NCBI GenBank assembly: GCA_947625185.1
Contig: CANQNJ010000009.1
Location: forward strand, 1-45,981
Length of the DNA: 45,981 nucleotides
Direction of reading: 5' to 3'
From: an uncultured Clostridia bacterium
Lineage (GTDB): Bacteria > Bacillota > Clostridia > Christensenellales > CAG-314
Of this stretch, positions 1 through 8,163 are shown one piece after another. The position numbers and the translations under genes are program-made. Below the pieces are notes generated by a model. That model saw nothing but the letters and a program-made list of their open reading frames with translations. It was not told the DNA's origin and searched no databases. Each line of letters begins with the position of its first letter. The first letter of the stretch is position 1.

Positions 1-112
1 TCGTCACAACTCTCGCTTGACGTTACCGCTTGTGCAAGCACAAGCGGTGCCAACGTCGCTTGGTTGTTCCTCTCCCCATCAAGTCTCCTTTGTCGACTTG
101 ACGTGGACCCCA
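1..112. repeat. Structured dispersed repeat, copy 1 (cut by window start)
   Basis: The first 60 bases are essentially identical to 38873-38932, so this is one of two copies in the window. It folds as a three-tier stem: ACAAC/GTTGT (6-10 with 63-67), GACGTT/AACGTC (20-25 with 53-58), and a perfect 10-bp arm CCGCTTGTGC (27-36) with GCACAAGCGG (39-48) around a two-base loop. A second hairpin, CAAGTC/GACTTG, lies near 80-100 and is followed by a T-run near 113-119. The second hairpin differs in sequence between the copies but keeps its pairing. Function unknown. Confidence 0.8.
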
Positions 113-119
113 TTTTTTT

Positions 120-306
120 AACGAGGTCGGGCTATGTTTTGAAATTACTCTACACATGTACAATTAAAAGGCGCTCCTTCAAGCGGAAGGGGAGCTGTCG
201 AACGAAGTGAGACTGAGGGGTTTGACCTCTTTGAAAACATCCCCCCCCGCAAGGGCTGCATTCCGACATTTTTCACAGAACCGAAAATAAGTCAAAAATA
301 CAATAT
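120..306. other. Intergenic, no gene; purine/C-rich repeat-like text
   Basis: No coding sequence is convincing here. The segment near 171-262 (GGAAGGGGAGCTGTC, later a run of eight C) resembles interspersed intergenic repeats that I associate with gut Clostridia genomes. That resemblance is from memory and was not searched. The 62-codon minus-strand frame crossing it has no ribosome binding site and runs through the terminator at 308-338. Confidence 0.4.
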
Positions 307-307
307 G

Positions 308-338
308 GGGCGGAAAATTTCCGCCCTGTTTTATTTTT
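308..338 (+). terminator. Intrinsic terminator
   Basis: Perfect 9-bp stem GGGCGGAAA (308-316) and TTTCCGCCC (318-326), followed by a T-rich tail (TGTTTTATTTTT). It probably ends a transcript that enters from left of the window. Confidence 0.75.
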
Positions 339-446
339 AGGAGAGTTTGCGGCGGGATATAGTGCAATGCCGTTCGCGTTCTTCGGCAAGCGGCGCGTAA
401 GCCGCGTATATCGGTTGCAAGACGTTTTCGGAGAGCAATTTCTCTA

Positions 447-475
447 TTGTAATGCGCGACGAAGTGTGGTATAAT
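447..475 (+). promoter_or_regulatory. Sigma-A-type promoter for the MFS gene
   Basis: TTGTAA (447-452), 17-bp spacer, TATAAT (470-475). The MFS start codon lies at 505 with GGAG just upstream. Confidence 0.75.
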
Positions 476-504
476 GAAATATATTCTTTTTGCAGGAGAA
501 ATTT

Positions 505-1983
505 ATGTCCGAATTGGTAGTAAAGAGATCCAACAAGTTGGGCGCGCGCGTCTGGACGTCGATAATCGTCTTCGGTTTGATGGGACAGCTTGCCTGGATG
601 GTGGAGAATATGTATTTCTCCACATATATTCAAAAGCAGATTACCACCGAAGGGTGGGCTACGAGCGCAACGGTGGCTGCAAGCGCTGTCGTGGCGGCGT
701 TGGTTACGATATTCGGCGGAGTGCTGTCCGACCGATTGGGCAAACGCAAGGTCTTTATAAGTTGGGGATACATAATATGGGGCGTAGTTACCGCAAGTTT
801 CGCTTTCTTCGGCAACGAACACTTTTCAGCGGCGGATGTCGTATGGGCAGTCACTATTTTCGTTATTATGGACTGCGTTATGACGGTGTTCGGTTCCATA
901 TCCAATGACGCCGCTTTCAGCAGTTGGGTAACGGACGTTACGGATATTACCAATCGCGGATTTGTGGACGTTATTCTGTCGATAATGCCCGTAGCGGCAC
1001 TTATGATAATATTCGTCGGCTTCAACGGCTTGACGGAGAACGGTCATTGGACGTGGTTTTTCATTATTCTCGGCGGTATGACGGCGCTTTCGGGCGTGGC
1101 GGGATTGTTTTTGATCAAGGACAGCCCCAAGTTAAAGCCTGACAAGTCGGGCAAATATTTGTCGGAGGCGGTGTACGGTTTTCGCCCGAGCAGTATCCGA
1201 AAGCATAAGATGATATACATATGCCTCATCGGGATGATGCTTTCCGGACTTGCAATGCAGTTGTGGCAGCCTTATATGATAATGCTCTTGCAGTACACGT
1301 TGGGTTTCGGAGGCAACTTTGTATTGCCTCTTGCCGCAGTTATACTGCTCTCCGCCGTTATGGCTGTCGTAGGCGGCAAATTGATGGACAAGTTCGGCAA
1401 GGACAAGTTCTTCTATCCCGTTGCGGCGGCAGGCGTAGTAGGCGGTGTGCTTGTATATGTCGTCAAGTTTGTCAACAACAATATGGCGGCGACGTATGCG
1501 CTGTTCATTGTAGGCGGCACATTGGTAGAGGGCGCTTCGTTGCTTTCGGCGGGTCTGTTCAATGCCACCGCGCGCGACTATACTCCCGCGGAGAAAGCCG
1601 GGTGCTTTCAAGGAGTGCGCATAATCATCTTCGTCACCTTGCCTATGATTATCGCAAGCATATTCTGTCCGCTTATCATCAAGGGATTCGGTCCCGAGAT
1701 AACACAATTCGGAGTATCGCCCGCTCAGGGATACTTTCCTATTCCCGACGTGCCGGACGGTTACAAATTGCAAGATAACGTCTACCCCTTTGAACTGTTC
1801 CTGTTCTCTGCCGTGGTCGCCGCTCTGATGTTTATCCCCACCTATTTCGTGCAGAGAGAAAACAAAAAATTCCGCGCCGCCAAGCTGTCCGAGATCGGTG
1901 CAGACGTCAACGGTACGGCTATCGACGGATCTGCCGATGAGAGTGAGCTTCCTTCAAGCGAACGTTCGGACGACGGCGATTGA
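505..1983 (+). CDS. MFS transporter
   Basis: A 492-residue polytopic membrane protein of the major facilitator superfamily, about 12 hydrophobic segments, predicted to move a small solute across the cytoplasmic membrane. The cytoplasmic loop between helices 2 and 3 carries the MFS motif A (GGVLSDRLGKRK, about residues 70-82). The N-terminal stretch WMVENMYFSTY resembles the sugar-cation symporter (GPH-like) branch, but the substrate cannot be read from sequence. The C-terminus ends in a hydrophilic acidic tail of about 35 residues. The frame is open from a TTG at 490, but AGGAG directly precedes ATG 505, so 505 is the start. It is monocistronic between its own promoter and the next gene's promoter. 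Confidence 0.85.
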   Translation: MSELVVKRSNKLGARVWTSIIVFGLMGQLAWMVENMYFSTYIQKQITTEGWATSATVAASAVVAALVTIFGGVLSDRLGKRKVFISWGYIIWGVVTASFAFFGNEHFSAADVVWAVTIFVIMDCVMTVFGSISNDAAFSSWVTDVTDITNRGFVDVILSIMPVAALMIIFVGFNGLTENGHWTWFFIILGGMTALSGVAGLFLIKDSPKLKPDKSGKYLSEAVYGFRPSSIRKHKMIYICLIGMMLSGLAMQLWQPYMIMLLQYTLGFGGNFVLPLAAVILLSAVMAVVGGKLMDKFGKDKFFYPVAAAGVVGGVLVYVVKFVNNNMAATYALFIVGGTLVEGASLLSAGLFNATARDYTPAEKAGCFQGVRIIIFVTLPMIIASIFCPLIIKGFGPEITQFGVSPAQGYFPIPDVPDGYKLQDNVYPFELFLFSAVVAALMFIPTYFVQRENKKFRAAKLSEIGADVNGTAIDGSADESELPSSERSDDGD

Positions 1984-2026
1984 TATCGGGTTTTGATCGA
2001 AATTTGCATTAAATGCCTGCAAAAAG

Positions 2027-2055
2027 TTGTGCAATTTGCCTTTTTGCGTTACAAT
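2027..2055 (+). promoter_or_regulatory. Promoter for the small membrane protein gene
   Basis: TTGTGC (2027-2032), 17-bp spacer, TACAAT (2050-2055), 17 bases before the ATG at 2073. Confidence 0.65.
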
Positions 2056-2072
2056 AAACGAAGGTGAACGAT

Positions 2073-2507
2073 ATGAATGAGTCTTTGCTTGTATTTTTGG
2101 TGGTATTTGTTACGTTGGTATGTTCCGTATGCACGGGATTGTTGACGCCGTTGCGCCAACGTTTTTCCAAGGTGGATCCTCGGTATTTTCGCAGGGTAAA
2201 GGTGCGCTTTCCGTCCTTTATGTTTGCGGGGATTGGCGACAAATCGAGTACGGGCAACGTGAAGACATACGGCGTGATAACGCCCATGTTCGTCTTGCAC
2301 ATAATAGGCTACATTCTCACGATTGCGCTGTGGATAGCCGTTCCCGTATTGTATCAATACGGCGTCGATCTCACCGAACTTTGGGCAGCGCCTCTTGCCG
2401 CGGCATTGTTGCAGACGGTGTTGGTGGTGGTAACGGAAGCCGTGTGCTTAAATATCTCCCGTAAACGGGCAAGCGAGGGCGATCCCGAACAGTCCGATGC
2501 GGCGTAA
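2073..2507 (+). CDS. Small integral membrane protein, unknown function
   Basis: 144 residues with about three predicted membrane segments: residues 1-25 (LLVFLVVFVTLVCSVCTGLL), about 75-97, and about 104-128. Between the first two is a basic, presumably cytoplasmic stretch with RRVKVRFP. I do not recognise the family. The frame is open from a GTG at 2064, but AAGGTG is better placed as the ribosome binding site for ATG 2073. It has its own promoter and a terminator at 2535, so it is a single-gene unit. Nothing in the context assigns a role. Confidence 0.7.
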   Translation: MNESLLVFLVVFVTLVCSVCTGLLTPLRQRFSKVDPRYFRRVKVRFPSFMFAGIGDKSSTGNVKTYGVITPMFVLHIIGYILTIALWIAVPVLYQYGVDLTELWAAPLAAALLQTVLVVVTEAVCLNISRKRASEGDPEQSDAA

Positions 2508-2534
2508 AATCTACGTTATATATAAGCAATATTT

Positions 2535-2559
2535 GGGGCGATTATTCGCTCCTTTTTTT
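2535..2559 (+). terminator. Intrinsic terminator
   Basis: GGGGCGA (2535-2541), four-base loop, TCGCTCC (2546-2552) with one mismatched pair, then seven T. Confidence 0.7.
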
Positions 2560-2848
2560 CTGTATTCCGCGTGTAAAATGTGCAACGATGCCGTTCGTGT
2601 CGAACGTGGTAATCCGTCGACGGGAAATCTCGTATCTCGGACAAATTCGGTCAAAAGGAAAGTCTTTCTGTTCGGTGTTAGTGCCCAACCGAATATAATC
2701 GAAAACCAAACGTCGTGAATTTATCATATAACGGCTGCTTTTCATATATTCGTTAAAGGATCGTTCAATGCGCTTGTGCAGTAGTATCGCCGAAAGAAAT
2801 GGCGAAAAGCAAAAGTTCGGCGATTGTTGTACGGAATACCTCAGGTTG
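2560..2848. other. Intergenic region, no supported gene
   Basis: Two short opposing frames (67 and 73 codons) cross this stretch, but both run through the terminator and have no ribosome binding site. The only structure I see is a perfect 8-bp inverted repeat TCGCCGAA (2787-2794) and TTCGGCGA (2815-2822), just upstream of the glycosyltransferase promoter. It could be an operator or a hairpin. Confidence 0.4.
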
Positions 2849-2877
2849 TTGACGGCACTCGGGCGAGATGTTATAAT
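2849..2877 (+). promoter_or_regulatory. Strong promoter for glycosyltransferase 1
   Basis: TTGACG (2849-2854), 17-bp spacer, consensus TATAAT (2872-2877). Leader of about 26 nt to the ATG at 2910. Confidence 0.8.
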
Positions 2878-2909
2878 AAATAAAAATAAGTAAACGTAAG
2901 AGTTTGTTT

Positions 2910-4286
2910 ATGCAGATAATATCGGATTATTTTCAATCTATGTCTATATGGGATATTGTATCTTTTACTGTGTCGGCGGCAATCTCTTTGTTGATGCTGT
3001 ATCAGATAGTGTATATCGTTATAGGACTTTTTGCTCGTATCAATTATCCCGAAGCCAAGGAAGATCACAACTACGGGATAGTGATATGCGCTCGCAACGA
3101 ACAGAGCGTTATCGGACAATTGATAGACAGTATACGTAAGCAGGATTATCCGCAGGACAAGTTGCGCATATTCGTCGTCGCCGACAATTGCGACACTGAG
3201 GACGCTACTGCGGCAATAGCACGCGATATGGGATGTGAGGTTTTCGAGAGATGCGATCCCGAACGCGTCGGCAAAAGTTTTGCGTTGGATTTTATATTTC
3301 GTCGTATTGCAGAGGACTATCCCTGTTACGATCCGGACGGGTGGTTTGTTTTCGATGCGGACAATCTGTTGGACGGCAACTATATCAAGGAAATGAACAA
3401 ATGCTTCGACGCAGGCAATAAGATCGTTACTTCCTATCGCGACAGTAAGAACTTCGGCAGTTCGCTTTGCAGTATGGGCGCGTCCGTTCATTTTATACGC
3501 GAATGCCGTTTTGTGCATACCGCACGCAACGTTTTGAATGTTTCCACGCACATCAGCGGCACGGGTTTTTTGGTTTCAAGCGATATTCTCGATATACGAA
3601 ACGGTTGGAAGTACCGTCGTATGACAGAGGACGTGGAGTTCTCCATAGACAAGATCGTCCACGGCGAGAAAATTGCCTACTGCGACAGCGCAATATATTA
3701 CGACGAACAACCCACAAGTTGGAAACAGACGTATCGTCAGCGTATTCGTTGGCAGAAAGGTTCCTATCAAGTGGCGGCGGGGTATACGTGCAGGTTGATC
3801 AAGAATATGTTCAATACTGGCAAATTCGTCTTTTATGATATGGCGGTGTATTTTACGGTGTCGCTGTTGATTACATTCTGGCTATTGGTCGGTTTTATTG
3901 TCGGCAACGTTACTGTGGGGATGAATGCCGCGTCAGACGGCGCAGCAGCAGTTGCAACGGCAATTGCCGTAAATACCGCCTACAATCTGGTAACATATTA
4001 TTTGGGATTGTTTGTATACGGTTCTCTTGCCGTTATCAAGGATTGGAAACGAATCAAAGCTCCCGGAAGCAAAAAGCTCGCGGCGATATTTGCCTATCCT
4101 ATATTTATGATTTGTTTGTTTCCTGTCGTATTTTTGGGATTGTTTGCAAAGGCAATGTGGAAACCGATTATCCATACACAGGATGTTTCCATCGAGCAAC
4201 TTACTGTGGATGAAAGAGCGCAACTGCCCGTGCTGCATGCCGAGCAAGATGTCGCGACGGAAGCGGCGGATTCGGAAATAGAATAA
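2910..4286 (+). CDS. Membrane-anchored family 2 glycosyltransferase (processive-type)
   Basis: 458 residues. An N-terminal membrane segment (about 10-35) precedes a cytoplasmic GT-A domain that uses nucleotide sugars: ICARNE (about residues 56-61), VVADNCD, the metal-binding FDADN near 147, TED near 238 and the acceptor-site QRIRW near 276. At least two or three C-terminal membrane segments follow (about 308-335 and 355-430). This layout is shared by polysaccharide and N-glycan synthases of the IcaA/BcsA/hyaluronan synthase kind, so transfer to a cell-surface glycan or lipid carrier is likely, but the sugar is unknown. The frame opens at a TTG at 2904; ATG 2910 is preferred although its Shine-Dalgarno is weak. 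A clear paralogue lies convergently at 4357-5742. Confidence 0.85.
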   Translation: MQIISDYFQSMSIWDIVSFTVSAAISLLMLYQIVYIVIGLFARINYPEAKEDHNYGIVICARNEQSVIGQLIDSIRKQDYPQDKLRIFVVADNCDTEDATAAIARDMGCEVFERCDPERVGKSFALDFIFRRIAEDYPCYDPDGWFVFDADNLLDGNYIKEMNKCFDAGNKIVTSYRDSKNFGSSLCSMGASVHFIRECRFVHTARNVLNVSTHISGTGFLVSSDILDIRNGWKYRRMTEDVEFSIDKIVHGEKIAYCDSAIYYDEQPTSWKQTYRQRIRWQKGSYQVAAGYTCRLIKNMFNTGKFVFYDMAVYFTVSLLITFWLLVGFIVGNVTVGMNAASDGAAAVATAIAVNTAYNLVTYYLGLFVYGSLAVIKDWKRIKAPGSKKLAAIFAYPIFMICLFPVVFLGLFAKAMWKPIIHTQDVSIEQLTVDERAQLPVLHAEQDVATEAADSEIE

Positions 4287-4296
4287 GACGTTATAT

Positions 4297-4327
4297 AAAA
4301 CAGTCGAGCCGTACGCTCGACTGTTTT
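4297..4327. terminator. Bidirectional terminator between convergent glycosyltransferases
   Basis: Perfect 13-bp stem: AAAACAGTCGAGC (4297-4309) and GCTCGACTGTTTT (4315-4327), five-base loop, A-tract and T-tract on opposite sides. It can serve both flanking genes. Confidence 0.85.
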
Positions 4328-4356
4328 GTATTTGGTTTGAATTTACTATTTGATAT

Positions 4357-5742
4357 TTATTCGGCGTTGCCGTCGTCGCGTGCGCAAGAGGCAATGTTGT
4401 CACCGCCCACAAGTCGAATGCCGTCCACCTTTATGTCGGCGTCGTGCGGTATCGGTTTCCAACCGAGGTTTTTGCAAAAAAGCGAAACAAAGTCGATTAT
4501 CGGAACCAGCGCTTGGAAAACGGGAAAAAGCAATACCGTCGCGAGCTTGTTGCCGAAATTAGTCTTTGGCATACGCTTACCGGCTACTATCATTATTAGC
4601 ACCGCATACAAAGTCAATCCTACATACGCAAGTGCGGCGCCGATCCCCGTAAATATCAGGTTGTTGATCAGTACCTGTACGATATCGCCGTTAAATACGG
4701 GACACAAAGCAAGCAACGTCAGCTGTACCAAAGCGTTAAATATGGTTATCACGCTCATTGGCAGAATATTGATAAATATGTCGTATACCGATCCGTGATG
4801 CTTTGTTTTGGGATTAAACAGCGCTTTCAATAATTTACCGCCTCTCGTAACGGATACGAGTAAATGTCCTCTTGCCCAACGCAGCCGTTGCCTGAGCATT
4901 ATTTTTATGCCGGTGGGTTGTTCGTCGTAGAACATCGCTTCGTCGCAATATTTGATTTTGTTGCCGCGCAGTATCTGATCGGCTGTAAATTCCCAATCTT
5001 CGGTCAGCGAGACGTATGGCCATATTCCGTCTTTGACGACATTACTGCTTATCACATAGCCCGTACCCTGTATGCGAGTGGAACAGTTAAGCAATGTTCT
5101 TCCTCTCGCCTCTGCAAAACACCCTTGCAAGAACATAACGCCGTAACAGCCTGACAGCGCATTGTCGCCGAAATTCTTCGTGTTGCGCAGAGAAGTAACC
5201 ACTTGCTTGCAATCGTAATAAACAAACGCATCGTTCATTTTGTCGAAGTAGTCGGGCATAACGACATTGTCGGCATTGAACAGAAAGAATCCGTCAAATG
5301 TCTTTACGTCGTAATCCCTGTGTATACAGGCAAACAGATACTTGAAAGCATATCCCATCGTACATTCTTCCGGATTGTTGTATTCATATACTGTTGCCCC
5401 TGCGGTGCGCGCGGCATCTGCGGTTGTATCGGTACAATTGTGTGCTATGACAAATATTGTCAACTTGTCTTGCGGATAATTGCTTGTTTTTATGCTCTGT
5501 ATCAGATTGCATACAACTTTTTCTTCATTTCTGGCAGGAATGATTATTCCGTATCTCAACTTTTTGTCAGTGGAGGGAAATTTCTTTCGCGCGAATATTC
5601 CTACAATGGCAAATATCACAAAGTGAACCGTAAGCAGACCTATAACTATGCTTACAGCCAAATTGATAAAATTTACCCAGTCTATGTAAGACCAATTGCC
5701 GATATTTTTATAATGATCTGCTAATTGTTTGAATATATCCAT
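4357..5742 (-). CDS. Membrane-anchored family 2 glycosyltransferase, paralogue
   Basis: 461 residues with the same architecture as the gene at 2910: an N-terminal membrane segment (about 24-50), GT-A core with IIPARNEEK, VIAHNCTD, FNADN (metal site, about residue 153), LTED and QRLRW, then C-terminal membrane helices. Long stretches align with the neighbour (for example the ISSNV/VSSDI and YDEQPT blocks), so this is a diverged duplication. Predicted to build or modify a surface polysaccharide from a nucleotide sugar. It lies 94 bp downstream of tex on the same strand with no convincing terminator between, so it may be co-transcribed with tex. Substrate unknown. Confidence 0.85.
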   Translation of the reverse strand: MDIFKQLADHYKNIGNWSYIDWVNFINLAVSIVIGLLTVHFVIFAIVGIFARKKFPSTDKKLRYGIIIPARNEEKVVCNLIQSIKTSNYPQDKLTIFVIAHNCTDTTADAARTAGATVYEYNNPEECTMGYAFKYLFACIHRDYDVKTFDGFFLFNADNVVMPDYFDKMNDAFVYYDCKQVVTSLRNTKNFGDNALSGCYGVMFLQGCFAEARGRTLLNCSTRIQGTGYVISSNVVKDGIWPYVSLTEDWEFTADQILRGNKIKYCDEAMFYDEQPTGIKIMLRQRLRWARGHLLVSVTRGGKLLKALFNPKTKHHGSVYDIFINILPMSVITIFNALVQLTLLALCPVFNGDIVQVLINNLIFTGIGAALAYVGLTLYAVLIMIVAGKRMPKTNFGNKLATVLLFPVFQALVPIIDFVSLFCKNLGWKPIPHDADIKVDGIRLVGGDNIASCARDDGNAE

Positions 5743-5836
5743 ATTGCATCGTTCGTTTAATTGCTTTTTTGATAACGCTGTTTAAGCGATTCGATAGTCC
5801 GTTCGTTTGTCGTTTATGCACGAAAGCAATTCTTTA

Positions 5837-7981
5837 TCAGATTTTCATAGAGAGCGATATTCTCTTCTTGTCGAGGTCTACGGACAGCACCTTGACGTCG
5901 ACGACGTCGCCCACCTTGACTACTTCGAGCGGGTGCTTGACAAACTTTTTGGAGGTCAATTGCGATATGTGTACCAAGCCGTCCTGGTGTACGCCGATGT
6001 CTACGAACACGCCGAAGTCTATCACGTTGCGGACGGTGCCTTTAAGTATCATTCCTTCTTTGAGATCCTTCATCTCCAATACGTCGTGGCGAAGGATCGG
6101 TTTGGGCATTTCGTCGCGAGGGTCGCGGGCGGGTTTTTCCAATTCAGCCACGATATCGCGCAACGTCGGTTCGCCGATGTCGAGTTCGCGCGATAGCTTC
6201 TCATAGTTTATATCGGTGCGGCTTAGCCCCGCCAGGTTGCCGATATTCTCCGGCGATATGTGCTGCAATTTCATAAAGCGAAGCGTCGCCTCGTAGCTTT
6301 CGGGGTGGACGCTTGTGGCGTCGAGGAAGTTGTCGCCGTTTGCTATCCGCAAAAATCCCGCACACTGTTGAAATGCTTTTGCGCCCAGCTTGTCCACGTT
6401 GAGCAGTTGTCGTCTGTCGGTAAAACGTCCGTGCGCTTCGCGGTAGGAGACGATATTCTTGGCTATCGCCGAAGATATGCTGGATATGTATTGCAGCAGC
6501 GGAGCGCTTGCCGTATTGAGGTCTACGCCCACCTTGTTGACGCAGTCTTCCACCACGCCGTTAAGCGCTTCGCCCAGCTTCTTTTGGTTCATATCGTGTT
6601 GGTATTGACCGACGCCTATCGACTTGGGGTCGATTTTTACCAATTCGGACAGCGGATCCTGCAATCTGCGGGCAATGCTTGCGGCGCTGCGTTGTCCCAC
6701 GTCGAACTCCGGAAATTCTTCCGTGGCGAGCTTGCTTGCGGAATATACGCTTGCGCCCGCCTCATTGACGATAACGTATTGAACGGGCAGTCCCGTTTCG
6801 CGCAGCAGATCCACGATTATCTGTTCGCTTTCGCGCGACGCGGTGCCGTTGCCCAACGATATCAGAGAAACGTTGTATTTTTTGATGAGAGCTTGCAGCG
6901 TAAGTTTTGCGCGGGCGATCTTTTCGGGAGTGGTGGGCGCGGTCGGATAAATTACGGTCGTGTCCAATACCTTTCCCGTAGCGTCCACAACGGCAAGTTT
7001 GCAACCCGTGCGGAAAGCGGGGTCCCATCCGAGTACGACTTTGCCGACTATCGGCGGCTGCATAAGCAGTTGTTCGAGATTTTTGCCGAATACGGAGATG
7101 GCGCCGTCCTCGGCTTTTTCGGTGAGCATATTGCGTATTTCGGTGGCGATGCTCGGCTCTATCAGGCGCGTATAACTGTCCGCAATTGCACGTTTGAGCA
7201 GTTCGTCGGTATACCGATTGTCGCAGGTGACGACGTGGCGCACCAGGTAATCGTTGATCAGTTCCGTCGGAGCGGCAACTTTTACGGTGAGGATCTTCTC
7301 CGCTTCTCCGCGATTTACGGCAAGCACGCGATACCCTTGTATCTTTTCGAGAGGCTCCTCGAAGTCGTAGTAGTTGTCGTACACCGTTTTGACGTCGGGC
7401 TTCTTGGCGGCGGACGTCAGCTTGCCGAGACGGTAAGTCAGGTCGCGGATAGCCGTGCGGTATTCGGCGTTGTCGCTTATAAATTCGGCGATGATATCCA
7501 ACGCTCCGTTTATCGCGTTCTCAACGCTGTCGACGCCTTTGTCGGGATCGACATATTGTTCCGCGACGGTTTCTACGGGGACGTCCGTCATTTGCAACAA
7601 GATAATGTTGCTCAGCGGTTCCAATCCTTTTTCTTTGGCGATAGTCGCGCGCGTTCTGCGTTTGGGACGGTAAGGACGATAGAGGTCGTCAACGGCGACC
7701 TGCGTTTCGGCGGCTTCTATTTCCGCGCGCAGTTCGTCGGTCAGTTGTCCTTGTTCGTCTATGCTTTTGAGCACTTGCGCTTTCTTCTCTTCGAGATTTC
7801 GCAGATATGTCAAACGTTCGTTAAGTTTTCTGAGTTGCTCGTCGTTGAGTTCGCCCGTAGCTTCCTTGCGGTAACGGGATATGAACGGTATGGTATTGCC
7901 GTCGTCTATCAGGTTTACGGCGGCGTCTACCTGCCACTTTGCAACGTTTAACTCTTCGGTGATTTTTTGATTGATGTCCAT
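5837..7981 (-). CDS. Tex-family RNA-binding transcription accessory protein
   Basis: 714 residues, the usual Tex length. In order: N-terminal Tex helical domain with NDEQLRKLNERLTYLRNLEEKK; a YqgF/RNase H-like domain starting at LGWDPAFRTGCKLAVVD; helix-hairpin-helix repeats (LNTASAPLLQYISSIS, VDKLGAKAFQQCAGFLRI); and a C-terminal S1 domain beginning at LKEGMILKGTVRNVIDFGVF and ending KKRISLSMKI. Tex binds nucleic acid and affects transcription; in other bacteria it is linked to stress tolerance and toxin expression. AGGAG lies a few bases before the ATG and a sigma-A promoter is at 8008-8036 on this strand. No family feature appears to be missing. Confidence 0.95.
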   Translation of the reverse strand: MDINQKITEELNVAKWQVDAAVNLIDDGNTIPFISRYRKEATGELNDEQLRKLNERLTYLRNLEEKKAQVLKSIDEQGQLTDELRAEIEAAETQVAVDDLYRPYRPKRRTRATIAKEKGLEPLSNIILLQMTDVPVETVAEQYVDPDKGVDSVENAINGALDIIAEFISDNAEYRTAIRDLTYRLGKLTSAAKKPDVKTVYDNYYDFEEPLEKIQGYRVLAVNRGEAEKILTVKVAAPTELINDYLVRHVVTCDNRYTDELLKRAIADSYTRLIEPSIATEIRNMLTEKAEDGAISVFGKNLEQLLMQPPIVGKVVLGWDPAFRTGCKLAVVDATGKVLDTTVIYPTAPTTPEKIARAKLTLQALIKKYNVSLISLGNGTASRESEQIIVDLLRETGLPVQYVIVNEAGASVYSASKLATEEFPEFDVGQRSAASIARRLQDPLSELVKIDPKSIGVGQYQHDMNQKKLGEALNGVVEDCVNKVGVDLNTASAPLLQYISSISSAIAKNIVSYREAHGRFTDRRQLLNVDKLGAKAFQQCAGFLRIANGDNFLDATSVHPESYEATLRFMKLQHISPENIGNLAGLSRTDINYEKLSRELDIGEPTLRDIVAELEKPARDPRDEMPKPILRHDVLEMKDLKEGMILKGTVRNVIDFGVFVDIGVHQDGLVHISQLTSKKFVKHPLEVVKVGDVVDVKVLSVDLDKKRISLSMKI

Positions 7982-8007
7982 ATGTTTCTCCTTACAAACC
8001 TGACTCT

Positions 8008-8036
8008 ATTGTATCAAATAATCCGTCAATTTGCAA
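8008..8036 (-). promoter_or_regulatory. Promoter for tex
   Basis: On the minus strand, TTGCAA (8036-8031), 17-bp spacer, TACAAT (8013-8008), about 26 nt before the ATG. An alternative TTGACG overlaps but is spaced only 10 bp from the -10. Confidence 0.7.
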
Positions 8037-8102
8037 ATGCCTGTTTTGTAAAAATTTTATAATGAAAAAATACTCGGCAAGTTACTTAATAGACGATAAA
8101 AG

Positions 8103-8142
8103 TAACGCCTTCCGTCGGAATGTCCTTACGGAAGGCGCGTTA
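8103..8142 (-). terminator. Hairpin downstream of glyS
   Basis: CGCCTTCCGT (8106-8115) pairs perfectly with ACGGAAGGCG (8128-8137), extended by TAA/TTA. On the minus strand it is followed by a short T-rich tract (GTTACTTTTATC), so it can act as the glyS terminator. Confidence 0.65.
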
Positions 8143-8163
8143 TATGTCGGTATATACGGTTTA

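Noticed and set aside
2497-2745. Short opposing frames (73 codons plus, 67 codons minus)
   Set aside because: Both run through the terminator at 2535-2559 and have no ribosome binding site; the plus frame begins inside the preceding gene.
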